Origin: a virus | IMG/VR virus record: IMGVR_UViG_3300022927_000032 | Location: 1-49,805 of that record | Reading direction: 5' to 3' (one strand) | Length of the DNA: 49,805 bases | Shown here: in pieces, positions 6,894 to 15,008 of the stretch | Layout of the letters: each line of letters starts with the position of its first letter | How positions within the stretch are numbered: position 1 is the first letter of the stretch | Notes under the pieces: generated by a model | What the model was told of the DNA's origin: nothing | The model's database searches: none | What the model saw: the letters and a program-made list of their open reading frames with translations, nothing else | Translations under genes and position numbers: made by a program

Positions 6894-7469
6894 TTGAATT
6901 TTGTTATTATCACTATGTTGTCTTTTCAGTGTATGCTGAATTCTTTAGAGGTTGCTTCTTCTTATGAGGTAAAATCACACTCTAAAAAGAGTGGGTGGTC
7001 TTTAATCAAGACACGAGCTTCTAAGAGAAGGCATTTAAAAAGAATACTCAAGTATACATGGGATGAGAAAGACACCCGAATCTATACATTAGCATGGTTA
7101 GAGAGTAGACTCCGACCTACTAAAAGAGGGGATAGGGGCAAAGCTTGTGGTATTTTCCAGATTCATGCGAGGCATTCATATCCGCTATTCCATAGAAAAA
7201 AAGGATATGTAGGCTATAAGGAAGAAGAGTCTAAGAAGCAGATTGAGTCTGAGTGTAGGAAACTTTCTAGCACTAAGTATTCTATTGAAACTGTTAAGAA
7301 GTTGCTTAAGTTTATGGATGAGAAAGATCTACATGTTTGTCATCACAACTCTGGACTCTATGGAAAATGTAATTCTTGGTATAAGAAGAGAGCAGATTTC
7401 TGGATGTCTTATTTTGAGTTATCTAAGTTTGTTTGTGATCGTGAAAGGTTAAAGAAATGGCTATGGTAA
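6894..7469 (+). CDS. Lysozyme-like / lytic transglycosylase with N-terminal export segment
   Basis: 191 residues, TTG start 2 nt after the preceding stop. Residues 2-22 are hydrophobic (NFVIITMLSFQCMLNSLEVAS), a likely signal or signal-anchor. The catalytic region ARLE-like YTLAWLESRLRP (E70) and GKACGIFQIHARHSY (83-95) matches the ESxxxP...GxxQI pattern of SLT/goose-type muramidases. Later cysteines (C85, C121, C149, C159, C181) suggest disulfides outside the cytoplasm. It could be the endolysin or a peptidoglycan-opening enzyme. No holin is obvious next to it. Confidence 0.65.
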   Translation: MNFVIITMLSFQCMLNSLEVASSYEVKSHSKKSGWSLIKTRASKRRHLKRILKYTWDEKDTRIYTLAWLESRLRPTKRGDRGKACGIFQIHARHSYPLFHRKKGYVGYKEEESKKQIESECRKLSSTKYSIETVKKLLKFMDEKDLHVCHHNSGLYGKCNSWYKKRADFWMSYFELSKFVCDRERLKKWLW

Positions 7470-7648
7470 AAACAGGGAATCCAATCCCAACAGCACCTGC
7501 TGAAATGATACAAGGGTATCTTGATTGTACTAATGGTAAAGAGGCTACCTCTGACTCTGCTGTTTATATGTCAGGTTATGACTTAGCAAAGCTAGTTAAA
7601 GAAGGTAAGGCAGATCCCCCAGCTTGGGCTATGGAGAAAAATGAATGA
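7457..7648 (+). CDS. Small hypothetical protein
   Basis: 63 residues: MAMVKTGNPIPTAPAEMIQGYLDCTNGKEATSDSAVYMSGYDLAKLVKEG and a short tail. It overlaps the lysozyme-like gene by 13 nt and the next gene by 8 nt. AAAGG lies 8 nt before its ATG, which supports expression. The sequence looks like a small soluble domain. Function unknown. Confidence 0.6.
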   Translation: MAMVKTGNPIPTAPAEMIQGYLDCTNGKEATSDSAVYMSGYDLAKLVKEGKADPPAWAMEKNE

Positions 7649-8312
7649 TTTGTGGATAAGGGAGGGTTTAGCTGACCCTCTATCAGAATACTTAAATTAC
7701 TTAGTATCAAGAGGTGTGGATGAAAGCTGTAAAGTCAGCTTCCATTCTTGGCAGACTCATGAAAATATCAAGTGTACGAGATTCTTGAGTCAATATGGCA
7801 ATGGGGGTCGAGGTATCTCCTCTCATCTAGTTATACCTATCACCTCACCTAGAGGTGTTATCATAGGTATGGAGTCTAGAAAAATAATGCCAGATGGTTC
7901 TAAAAAAGTGATACAGTACAGAACTCTCTCTGCTCAATGGAATCCATATATACTTGGTGCAGAAGATTGTTTTAAAACCTTACATGAAGGTGGTGACCTA
8001 TGGGTAGTAGAGGGCATCTTTGATAAGGTTTCTTTAGATAAGGTTGTCTCAAAGTATGATTCTGTCATAGCAACCTTAAGGGCTGGTATGGATAGTCTAA
8101 CTCTTGAAATGATCTCAAGATACTATTCTAAGGCCAGTACCATTTACATCTGTTATGATAATGATGAGACAGGTCAAAAGAAAGCTAAGTGGTTGCAGAA
8201 AGAGATGCAAGCAAAGGGTATTAGGGCAGTAGTCTGGAAATACAGAGGGAAAGACCCTAATGAAGTCTGGTCAAAAGGTGGGGATCAAGCACTAAGGAGA
8301 ATGTTCCTTTAA
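7641..8312 (+). CDS. DnaG-type TOPRIM protein (primase-like, no zinc domain)
   Basis: 223 residues. HLVIPITSPRGVIIGMESR (62-80) resembles the segment before TOPRIM in DnaG and T7 gp4. The TOPRIM core follows: WVVEGIFDKVSLDK with E124, then YICYDNDETGQKKA with D173 and D175, then KYRGKDPNEVW. These acidic residues bind metal in primases. The N-terminal zinc-binding domain of DnaG is absent, as is a helicase domain, so it either relies on a partner or acts differently. Lone TOPRIM nucleases are an alternative, but the PI...G...G..SR segment favours primase ancestry. Start overlaps the previous gene. Confidence 0.75.
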   Translation: MNDLWIREGLADPLSEYLNYLVSRGVDESCKVSFHSWQTHENIKCTRFLSQYGNGGRGISSHLVIPITSPRGVIIGMESRKIMPDGSKKVIQYRTLSAQWNPYILGAEDCFKTLHEGGDLWVVEGIFDKVSLDKVVSKYDSVIATLRAGMDSLTLEMISRYYSKASTIYICYDNDETGQKKAKWLQKEMQAKGIRAVVWKYRGKDPNEVWSKGGDQALRRMFL

Positions 8313-8920
8313 TATAAGTCAACTAGAATAGGTTCAGGATTTCTAAAAGAAGCCTGCTTGATCCCATCTGACTTGCTGAAGAACATGCTTTTTATTTTCT
8401 TGTAAATACCAAAATCTACAAGAACTAAATAAGCCACCATACCTATGAGCATGAGCTTTGTTAGGAACAATCCTACATTAATAACAAAGAGAGATCCCAT
8501 AGATAGCTTACAAGCATAAAAAAGGCCATGTGATAAAGCGACCCAGAAATAGTCATCCGCATGAATTATGCTTTGCTTTGCTTTTTTAGAAGCTCTGTCG
8601 AATCTACTTTCCCACAAATCAGAGAGGTATTTTACCCTAGCCTTGAAAGTAGGCAGGCGGTTGACATTTGAAAGGACTTCTTTTTCCAATTCAGAAGGAT
8701 TCTTTCCTACTCTATCAATCTCTCTTCCGATAGATCCCAGACTGTCTAGGTCACTCTCTTCCAAAAGTTCTTTCATATTCTTGAGTTCTTTTCTGTTTTG
8801 CTTTCTGGTTAGGTTTAAGCTTTTTTCGAACTCTTCAATCTTCTCTTCTATCCAGCTCCCTGCAACTTTGCTTTCAAGTCTGGCAATCCTCATTTCTAGG
8901 CTTCTTATTTTCTTATTCAT
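8309..8920 (-). CDS. Tagged membrane protein A (LExRIAxLE N-terminus)
   Basis: 203 residues from the ATG at 8920; the reading frame extends further but would run into the divergent promoter region, and a ribosome site (AAAGGG) fits this start. Residues 3-16 (KKIRSLEMRIARLE) nearly equal the start of the divergent neighbour. A long helical charged domain follows. Residues about 128-172 hold two hydrophobic segments (FWVALSHGLFYACKLSMGSL; LFLTKLMLIGMVAYLVLVDF). Only the tag is shared with its neighbours, so it may be a targeting signal. Function unknown. The gene ends overlapping the primase-like gene by 4 nt. Confidence 0.65.
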   Translation of the reverse strand: MNKKIRSLEMRIARLESKVAGSWIEEKIEEFEKSLNLTRKQNRKELKNMKELLEESDLDSLGSIGREIDRVGKNPSELEKEVLSNVNRLPTFKARVKYLSDLWESRFDRASKKAKQSIIHADDYFWVALSHGLFYACKLSMGSLFVINVGLFLTKLMLIGMVAYLVLVDFGIYKKIKSMFFSKSDGIKQASFRNPEPILVDLY

Positions 8921-8929
8921 GTCTTTTTC

Positions 8930-8984
8930 CCTTTGTAAGTTGTTTATAGCTCTCCTCATGCACTTGATAAATAACTTACAAAGG
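8930..8984. promoter_or_regulatory. Divergent promoter palindrome covering both ribosome sites
   Basis: CCTTTGTAAGTT (8930-8941) and AACTTACAAAGG (8973-8984) are perfect 12-bp inverted repeats around a 31-nt spacer. Each arm carries the AAAGG ribosome site of one divergent gene (8920 minus, 8993 plus). In the spacer are CTATAAAC reading left and TTGATAAAT reading right, similar promoter-like elements at similar distances. Either strand's RNA that crosses the whole spacer would fold and hide its ribosome site. Confidence 0.6.
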
Positions 8985-8992
8985 AGTGTATC

Positions 8993-9889
8993 ATGCACAC
9001 AAAGGTATCTGCACAACAAATCAGGTCTCTTGAAATGAGAATTGCTAGGCTTGAAAAAGAAGCTGGTATTACAGAGTTTATTTCTAATATTGGAAACAAG
9101 CTTGTGAATTACCCAAGAAACTTCATAAAGAGAGTCACTGATGCTCTTAAGGATGTTGGTTCTCAAACCGAGATTCTTCTTTGGGGTTCTCTTGGTGGTA
9201 AAAAGATTCTTAGAGAGTCTTTGGCAACTCAGTTAGAGATCCGAATCCGTACAGCTCTACAAGGAGCTATTTCTTCATTCAAAGACATGCCCTCTATTTC
9301 AAAGTTGGTTGTTTCAAATCCTATGAAATCAGAGTTCATACAGGTTGTGAGTGGTAGACCTAAGAAGATGGATGTCAAAGACCTTGCAGATTATTATGGT
9401 GGTCTTTCAGGTAAGTCAATCAAAGCAGCATATTTAAGTTGGGAAAAGGACTTCGGTCCTCTTTTGGATGCTCTTCAAGGGAAGAAACCAAGCTCTGGTG
9501 TATTGAAAACCGCTTTTAACAATTTCTTAAACTTCTTAAAAAGAACAAGTAAGCTTTTATATAGATTGATGAAGACTGTGCTTGCTGTATTCGGTTTTAC
9601 ATTTTTTATCTCTTTTGATTGGACTAGTCTTATTGTTGTAGCAGGAACACTTATTGACTTGACAACCACAAACGCAATTCCTTTGGGTACAGCTTCTAGA
9701 GGCTTTTTCGAGCTTTTCTCTAATCTACAAGGAGGCTTTATTCCTGCTCTCTTAAATCTAATTGAGAAGGCATTCATTAAATTTGGTGTAAATGTAGATG
9801 CCTTTGATGAGAGAGCTAGTAAGATGGCTTCTGCTGGTGCTTCTTATCCAAACATCAGAGTAGCTTTGGCTCAACTAGAGCAAATCTAA
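8993..9889 (+). CDS. Tagged membrane protein B
   Basis: 298 residues. Residues 7-23 (AQQIRSLEMRIARLEKEA) carry the shared tag. A soluble helical part follows (about 24-195), then hydrophobic segments around residues 198-225 (TVLAVFGFTFFISFDWTSLIVVAG) and about 240-262. The C-terminal part (VNVDAFDERASKMASAGASYPNIRVALAQLEQI) has a short Ala-rich segment. AAAGGAG lies 10 nt before the ATG. No known family; possibly a virion-associated or inner-membrane protein. Confidence 0.7.
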   Translation: MHTKVSAQQIRSLEMRIARLEKEAGITEFISNIGNKLVNYPRNFIKRVTDALKDVGSQTEILLWGSLGGKKILRESLATQLEIRIRTALQGAISSFKDMPSISKLVVSNPMKSEFIQVVSGRPKKMDVKDLADYYGGLSGKSIKAAYLSWEKDFGPLLDALQGKKPSSGVLKTAFNNFLNFLKRTSKLLYRLMKTVLAVFGFTFFISFDWTSLIVVAGTLIDLTTTNAIPLGTASRGFFELFSNLQGGFIPALLNLIEKAFIKFGVNVDAFDERASKMASAGASYPNIRVALAQLEQI

Positions 9890-9892
9890 AAA

Positions 9893-9933
9893 TCATTGGT
9901 AGAATCCTGTATCAACATAGGAGCTACCAATGA
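9893..9933 (+). promoter_or_regulatory. Hairpin burying SD and start codon of the DUF3310 gene
   Basis: TCATTGGTAG (9893-9902) pairs perfectly with CTACCAATGA (9924-9933), and inner TCCT (9905-9908) with AGGA (9919-9922). The AGGAG ribosome site is in the inner stem and the ATG at 9930 is in the outer stem, so both are hidden in one fold. Confidence 0.6.
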
Positions 9934-10157
9934 GTAAAGATAAGTACGAAAAAATCAATCACCCTAATCACTACCAATCCGAAAAGATGGAAGCGATAGA
10001 GGTGATTGAAGCTTATAACCTCAATTTCTCTTTAGGCTCTGCTGTCAAATATATACTCAGAGCAGGCAAGAAACCTGGAGAGTCTTCTATTGAAGATTTA
10101 AAAAAAGCGATCTGGTATCTTGAGAGGGAAGTTAAAAGGCATAGCGATCTTCAATAG
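9930..10157 (+). CDS. DUF3310 (SaV-like) protein
   Basis: 75 residues. INHPNHYQSEKMEAIEVIEAY and LGSAVKYILRAGKKPGESS, then EDLKKAIWYLEREV, are the hallmark of DUF3310, a small phage family often annotated as nucleotide-kinase related without firm proof. Length fits the family. It sits between two tagged membrane-protein genes. AGGAG precedes the ATG and lies in a hairpin. Confidence 0.85.
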   Translation: MSKDKYEKINHPNHYQSEKMEAIEVIEAYNLNFSLGSAVKYILRAGKKPGESSIEDLKKAIWYLEREVKRHSDLQ

Positions 10158-10160
10158 TTT

Positions 10161-10200
10161 TCTTATACATTACTCTTAATAAAAAACTTGGAGTATAAGA
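10161..10200 (+). promoter_or_regulatory. SD-covering hairpin
   Basis: TCTTATAC (10161-10168) pairs perfectly with GTATAAGA (10193-10200), and inner ACTC with GAGT. The GGAG site (10190-10193) and the A of the ATG lie in the 3' side. The loop contains CTTAATAAA. Confidence 0.5.
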
Positions 10201-11474
10201 TGAGAAATCTAACAGCATCACAAAGAGTTGCCTCTTTGCATATTGCAAAAATGGAAAAAGAAGCTTTTCTTCTTGAAGCCATAAAAGAGAAGCTGCTATT
10301 AGGCACATTGACTACAGAAGCAAAAAGACAGAGTAAAGAAATGTCCTCTGAAGCTCGAAAAGGCATGAGGATGTTCTTTAATGACTCTGGTATAAACAGC
10401 CCTAAGAAGTTTACAGATTATATGGCAAGCGGTAAAGTTGACCTCAAAGACCCTTTTTCAAAGCTTCTTCATAGAGTGTGTAAGGGAAAATCTGTAGGTG
10501 AGGTTGGCGATATTGGTGGTAGGTTCTTCTCAGCTTACTATAAAAAAGACATCGAGGGGATGGCAGATGTTGTAGGAGTTGATGAAAAGGTGATGATGAT
10601 CACTTGTATGCACTACATGAAAGACAGCCCCAAGATCAATTCTTTGGTTAAAAAAGGAGAGGACAGACTTAACAAGGCTTTATATGACAGAGTGCAAGAA
10701 ACTTATCAGCTATATGTTGAAGAAAAGGCTCGGCAAAACCCAAACCAAAAACGTGGTAGTGATGCTATCTGGTCAAAGGAATTTGCTCAATTTTGCAAAG
10801 ACCTTTGGCAGAATTCAGGAGATGCCTCTAAATTCGTAGATACTCTATTGACATATCTTAACGACAATATCATAAAAGATATGTTAGATGGCATTGTGGC
10901 TAAAGTGCCCATTGAGCATGAGATGTCTGCTGCCATCATGAAAGGCTTTTTCGGTGTTGTTGGATCTGTGGCTTCTTGGGTTGAGTGGGCTTTAGGTGGG
11001 GCTGTTTGGGCTTTGGGCTATGTTTTCACTATGCTTGTAGATGTTGAAAAGGGAGATGTCCTGCCCTATGTCTGGTCAACAGTTAGAGAAGTGTTACAAA
11101 TAGGTTGGGTTATCCTTTCTCATGGGATAAAGCTTTGCTTTAATGTTCTCTCAACGGGTCTTGTTTTAACAGCAGGGTTCTTAGGTCCTGCTTTTATTGT
11201 CAAGTTCCTCTTAGTAACTGTTGTTGCTTATCAAATATACCTATTTATGGCATGGGGTAACTATAAACTTACTGAATTACCAAAAGTTATATTCTGGGAC
11301 TTCCCTAAAGCAATGCTCAAAAAGCTTTGGGATTTAGTCACAAATGGTGTCTACAAGATGGACTCTAAAGCTAAGAAAGTTATAGTACAAGAAGTAGAGA
11401 AAGCAAAGAAGAAGTTGCCTGCACTTAAACCAGTACCTGCTGGAAGAGGCAGAAATAGGTACTCAATGCCTTAA
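10200..11474 (+). CDS. Tagged multi-pass membrane protein C
   Basis: 424 residues from the ATG at 10200 (6 nt after GGAG); a TTG four codons upstream overlaps the ribosome site and is unlikely. Residues 5-21 (ASQRVASLHIAKMEKEA) are a diverged copy of the tag. A large soluble domain (about 25-245) comes before hydrophobic segments at about residues 250-285 (GFFGVVGSVASWVEWALGGAVWALGYVFTML) and 305-360 (WVILSHGIKLCF; LSTGLVLTAGFLGPAFIVKFLLVTVVAYQIYLF). The C-terminus is basic and Pro/Arg-rich. Function unknown. The end overlaps the uvsE-type gene by 12 nt. Confidence 0.7.
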   Translation: MRNLTASQRVASLHIAKMEKEAFLLEAIKEKLLLGTLTTEAKRQSKEMSSEARKGMRMFFNDSGINSPKKFTDYMASGKVDLKDPFSKLLHRVCKGKSVGEVGDIGGRFFSAYYKKDIEGMADVVGVDEKVMMITCMHYMKDSPKINSLVKKGEDRLNKALYDRVQETYQLYVEEKARQNPNQKRGSDAIWSKEFAQFCKDLWQNSGDASKFVDTLLTYLNDNIIKDMLDGIVAKVPIEHEMSAAIMKGFFGVVGSVASWVEWALGGAVWALGYVFTMLVDVEKGDVLPYVWSTVREVLQIGWVILSHGIKLCFNVLSTGLVLTAGFLGPAFIVKFLLVTVVAYQIYLFMAWGNYKLTELPKVIFWDFPKAMLKKLWDLVTNGVYKMDSKAKKVIVQEVEKAKKKLPALKPVPAGRGRNRYSMP

Positions 11475-12374
11475 TAACTCTCTCATTTGAAATAAGCCCT
11501 GTTCCTTATGCTTACACTCAAGCATTACATCTGCATCATTACTATACAGGTCAAAAGCCTCCCAATATGAATCAGAGTGTGCTTGGGGCTTAATTTTACT
11601 GTCCTTCTTTTCTTCACTTCTGCTCTGGGAGTAGTGAACAACAGGTTTAATAGAACCCCAAGTAGATAATGCCATTTCTAAGGCTTCTCTTTCAGAGAGG
11701 TTTCCAGCACAAAACTTATGGTGGTGGTAGTCAAAGACTATAGGGGTCTTTGTTTTCTTGTAGATAAGGTTGTATAGGTCAAACACACTCCACATAGATG
11801 CTTTATCATCGTTTTCCAGAGTGAGTCTTGACTTCACTGATTCAGGCAATAACTTAAAGTTTTTGATCCACCTTTGAGCTGTAGCCTCCGCATCTCCATA
11901 CATACCACCCACATGAATGTTTATTTTAGCGTATGTGGACATTTCAAGACCCATAAGGTCAAAGACATCAGCATGAGTAGAAAGTTCTTTTATAGTTGAT
12001 TCTACGACTTTCTCATTTGGTGAACCAAGCACATTAAAATGTCCTGGGTGTGTTGTTATCCTATGCCCTTTACTTTTTGCATAGTCTCCAGACTTTTTTA
12101 ACAAAGAGCAGATTAGCTCATAATCAGGTAAGTCTTCTAAGTTATACTCACTCGACCAAGGAAAAAGATTAGAAGATAGTCTAAAGAAGCGTATGTTCTC
12201 TTTTTCATTCCACTCTAAAATGGAAGATAAGTCTCTACAATTTTTCACGGCCAACTCTGAAGCATAACTTATACCTTTTTGAGTAAATGTCCTTTTAATC
12301 ATCGACCTGTTTGTAGTTACTCTTTCTTTCGACTCATTCAAAGTCTTGTTAATGCAAGCATATCCTAAATTCAT
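11463..12374 (-). CDS. uvsE: UV-damage endonuclease (UvsE/UVDE)
   Basis: Nicks DNA 5' to UV photoproducts and some other lesions, starting an alternative excision repair. 303 residues, normal length. Family signatures in order: LGYACIN (3-9), FRLSSNLFPW (64-73), GHRITTHPGHFNVLGSP (103-119), INIHVGGMYGD, LTLENDD, PIVFDYHHHKFC, VVHYSQS and AHSD. Histidines and acids of the TIM-barrel metal site are all present. AAAAGGA precedes the ATG. It is a single gene on the minus strand within a plus-strand region. Confidence in the family is high. Confidence 0.93.
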   Translation of the reverse strand: MNLGYACINKTLNESKERVTTNRSMIKRTFTQKGISYASELAVKNCRDLSSILEWNEKENIRFFRLSSNLFPWSSEYNLEDLPDYELICSLLKKSGDYAKSKGHRITTHPGHFNVLGSPNEKVVESTIKELSTHADVFDLMGLEMSTYAKINIHVGGMYGDAEATAQRWIKNFKLLPESVKSRLTLENDDKASMWSVFDLYNLIYKKTKTPIVFDYHHHKFCAGNLSEREALEMALSTWGSIKPVVHYSQSRSEEKKDSKIKPQAHSDSYWEAFDLYSNDADVMLECKHKEQGLFQMRELLRH

Positions 12375-12430
12375 CCACTAATCCTTTTATTGTTACTTAT
12401 ATGAAGTGATCTCTTTGAAGGAGTTAAAAA

Positions 12431-13816
12431 ATGGACAGTATGATTGATAGAGTCCTTAGAAAATATGCTAAAAAGTCATTAAACAGGAAAATAGATGATG
12501 CCTTTAAAACATGGAAAGGCAAGAGTTCTCTTAGTAATCAAGAAATTGGCTATTGGACACTTAAGTCTTGGAAGAACTTTTCGAAGAAAGATATTTCTAA
12601 AGACCCTTTGAAGAGAAAGAGGAAAGAATACGCAAAGAGAGTTTTTAAAAAATTCGAAGAAGCTATTTTGAAAGATGAGGGAAAAAAGCAAGAGTCTCAA
12701 GATGGTTCTTTGGAAGAGAGCCAAGTAGTAAAGCTTCTTAGTAAGGAAAACTATGGATTACCTAAGAAGTTCTACAGTAAAAACAAATTGATGATCAAAG
12801 ATGTTAACCCCTCTGAAGAAGATGTTAAGAAGTTAGCTTCTGAAATAGGAGAGCTTTTTAAGACACCAGGTCACCAGAAAGGTTTAATAGGGTCTTTCGT
12901 TAGAGGTCAAAAGTTTTTCTTAAAGCGAAATGCTAAAATGATGAGTCAGTTTTACAAACAGACACATCAATTCTTTAAGAAAGAAAAGGATGAGAAGGAT
13001 TTAAGCCTAGAATCTAAAATTAAGGAAAACTTAGAAAGTAACCCAGAGCTACATAGGACTTCAAAGCTACTTGCTGCAAATTGGACTCAATCTACAATTA
13101 TTCCAAAAGTAGGTTTGCTTTTAGGTGTTGGGGGCAAGTTAAGCATAGGCTCTGCTGTAGCAGCCTCTGTCTCGACAGCAGTAGGTGGCTCTGCTGCTGT
13201 GGCTACTATGCCTGCATGGATTCCTTTGCTGGCTGGAGTCGCAGTTTCTTCCATTGTGATGGGTCAAGTGTTTAAAAAGACTGTCAAGCAATTAAATAAA
13301 ATGGAAGGTGGTAAGAGAGGTTATGAGTCCCTTGCTGCTGACATCTATGCAGGTTATGCAACTCCAGAGAAAATAGAAAAAGAGTATAAGGCAAAGATGG
13401 AAGAGATACTAAACTCTAAAGGTGACCCTAAAGCAAAGAAAAAGAAGATTCTTAAACTCTATGAGAAGTTTGACAAAGATGTCAGACCCTCAATAGATAA
13501 AGGTCTATATCTTTTAGGTGAGTCAGAGGGTGCAGCTTCTGGAGATTACTTAAAAAGAGGTGCTGAAGATGATCTTCCTGTTTACTTGCAACTCAAACAT
13601 CTTAAGCAATCTTATGAGTCTGAAGATATAATCTTGGAAACTTTAAAGAGTGACTCAAAAGACATCTCAAAAGAAGCACAGAAACTACTTTCTGGAAAAG
13701 AAGAGCTTCCTAAAGATGTCATGGACAGTATAAAGGGTTTTGTTGACTCTGGTAAGAAAGCAAGCTCTCAGAAGGTGGCTCAACTATACCTTAACTCTCT
13801 TCAATCTCTCTTTTAG
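12431..13816 (+). CDS. Large helical protein with Ala/Gly hydrophobic hairpin
   Basis: 461 residues. Mostly lysine-rich helices, with one hydrophobic block at about residues 217-285 (IIPKVGLLLGVGGKLSIGSA, VAASVSTAVGGSAAVATMPA, WIPLLAGVAVSSIVMG) that looks like a glycine/alanine-rich membrane hairpin. A structurally similar layout is seen in some virion-borne or toxin-like proteins, but no family is recognised. It lacks the LExRIAxLE tag of its neighbours. Ribosome site AAGGAG. The 3' end overlaps the converging pentapeptide gene by 26 nt. Confidence 0.65.
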   Translation: MDSMIDRVLRKYAKKSLNRKIDDAFKTWKGKSSLSNQEIGYWTLKSWKNFSKKDISKDPLKRKRKEYAKRVFKKFEEAILKDEGKKQESQDGSLEESQVVKLLSKENYGLPKKFYSKNKLMIKDVNPSEEDVKKLASEIGELFKTPGHQKGLIGSFVRGQKFFLKRNAKMMSQFYKQTHQFFKKEKDEKDLSLESKIKENLESNPELHRTSKLLAANWTQSTIIPKVGLLLGVGGKLSIGSAVAASVSTAVGGSAAVATMPAWIPLLAGVAVSSIVMGQVFKKTVKQLNKMEGGKRGYESLAADIYAGYATPEKIEKEYKAKMEEILNSKGDPKAKKKKILKLYEKFDKDVRPSIDKGLYLLGESEGAASGDYLKRGAEDDLPVYLQLKHLKQSYESEDIILETLKSDSKDISKEAQKLLSGKEELPKDVMDSIKGFVDSGKKASSQKVAQLYLNSLQSLF

Positions 13817-14435
13817 TTTTTCTGTAGTATCTGAAAGCATCTTTAAACTTTAAGAACTTCTTGCCCTTACTTACTTCGATTGTACTCTTATAATAGTCAG
13901 TCAAAGAAGTAATTACCAAGTAATATGCTTTCCCATTCTTCGATTCTAGTTTAACTATTCTAAGTTCTTGATTGTTAGGTAATATGAAGTACTCACCCAC
14001 AAGCATTTCTTTAGAGGTCTTTCCTAAAATCCTCTTTTGGACTTCTCTTAGCTCTTGGAAAGTGTGTTCTATTCTTTGAGGTCTGAGACTCGAAAGCTGT
14101 CTCTTTAACAAGATCATTATCCTCGGTAGCTTCCTTCTTACAGTTTGTATCCTGTTTTCTTTTCCAGAGTCATTGCCAACTTCTTCTAAGATAGTGCCTA
14201 CTACAACTGTTCTCAGTAAAATAGTATTACTGAGAACAGCACCTGAAAGATTAGCACCTGTCAAATCGGCACTTGTCAAATCAGCATTAGAGAGATCTGC
14301 GTTCTCTAAGTTGGCATAAGAAAGATCCGCTCCTATGAGTCTTGAGCCTGAGAAGTTGGTGTTTTTCAGATCTTGTTCAGACAACTGTATTTCGTTCAAG
14401 ATTCTTCCTGACAAGTTCATTCCAGAGTAGTTCAT
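13791..14435 (-). CDS. Pentapeptide-repeat protein 1 with C-terminal beta domain
   Basis: 214 residues. Residues about 5-70 are A(D/N)LxxA repeats (GADLSYANLENADLSNADL, TSADLTGANLSGAVLSNTIL), which form a right-handed quadrilateral beta helix. A basic middle (about 85-130) is followed by a C-terminal domain starting VGEYFILPNNQELRIVKLE that resembles the ends of the pentapeptide proteins at 25938 and 27514 (pattern G(D/E)xxxxxxxxxxxxVIxV). The repeats may mimic DNA, as in Qnr/MfpA, but many pentapeptide proteins have no known role. Start at 14435 follows TTAGGAG. Confidence 0.75.
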   Translation of the reverse strand: MNYSGMNLSGRILNEIQLSEQDLKNTNFSGSRLIGADLSYANLENADLSNADLTSADLTGANLSGAVLSNTILLRTVVVGTILEEVGNDSGKENRIQTVRRKLPRIMILLKRQLSSLRPQRIEHTFQELREVQKRILGKTSKEMLVGEYFILPNNQELRIVKLESKNGKAYYLVITSLTDYYKSTIEVSKGKKFLKFKDAFRYYRKTKREIEES

Positions 14436-14487
14436 ATTTTCTCCTAATCTTTTTTACTTTTGTTGGTCATAAAGAGATAAAAAGATA

Positions 14488-14544
14488 CCCCCCTTATTAT
14501 CTTTGATAACTAACCTTATCAAAAACTGTATAGATTATAAGGAG
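14488..14544 (+). promoter_or_regulatory. C-run/TTGATAA leader, nested hairpins over SD
   Basis: Six C (14488-14493), 9 nt, TTGATAA (14503-14509). CCCCTTATTATC (14490-14501) pairs with GATTATAAGGAG (14533-14544) at 10 of 12 positions and covers the ribosome site. Inside it, TTTGATAA and TTATCAAA form a perfect 8-bp hairpin. Confidence 0.55.
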
Positions 14545-14550
14545 AAAACT

Positions 14551-14982
14551 ATGATTTACTTACTATCAAAGGAAGAGCTTGAGTCTCTTCGAGAAGATAT
14601 TAACAATCAACTTAAAATGTTTGAACCAGATTCTACTCGTGGGGCTAAATTCAAAGAAGCTCTTGATCAGTTAGTGTTGGATGTTGAAGAAGCAGAGGAA
14701 AAGGACTTTAAAAGCCTTCGAGAGCTGGATAAGCGACTTGGAGAGCTTGAGGCAGATCCTTACTACTCAAAGTTGTATAAGCGAGATTTAGACTCATTGT
14801 TTATGAGCATTGTAATCAAGCACAATGGCTTCTTTCGGGTGTTGTATATGCTGCTAGGTAAAAGGCGGTGTGGTTGGCACTTAAGCTTCAAGATGCGTAG
14901 AGTTCCTCGACATAGTGTTCGTTGGAATCTTTTCGGTCTAGGACAACAAAAAGATTCTGATGAAGACTCTGAGATTCGATAA
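14551..14982 (+). CDS. Hypothetical protein, 143 aa
   Basis: ATG at 14551 is chosen because AAGGAG lies 6 nt upstream; a TTG 16 codons earlier overlaps the TTGATAA element and is rejected. The N-terminal two thirds is acidic and helical (LSKEELESLREDINNQLKMF; LDQLVLDVEEAEEKDFKSL). The C-terminus is basic (KRRCGWHLSFKMRRVPRHSVRW), so it might contact nucleic acid or membrane. Family not recognised. The next gene follows after 26 nt. Confidence 0.65.
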   Translation: MIYLLSKEELESLREDINNQLKMFEPDSTRGAKFKEALDQLVLDVEEAEEKDFKSLRELDKRLGELEADPYYSKLYKRDLDSLFMSIVIKHNGFFRVLYMLLGKRRCGWHLSFKMRRVPRHSVRWNLFGLGQQKDSDEDSEIR

Positions 14983-15008
14983 CACTATAAACAAAGAAAG
15001 GAAATTCC

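Noticed and set aside
8921-9166. N-terminal extension of the minus-strand membrane protein at 8309-8920 (to 285 residues)
   Set aside because: It crosses the divergent promoter palindrome and overlaps the opposite gene; the tag and ribosome site place the start at 8920.
14503-14550. TTG start 16 codons upstream for the gene at 14551
   Set aside because: The TTG is part of the TTGATAA element, while AAGGAG is correctly spaced to 14551.
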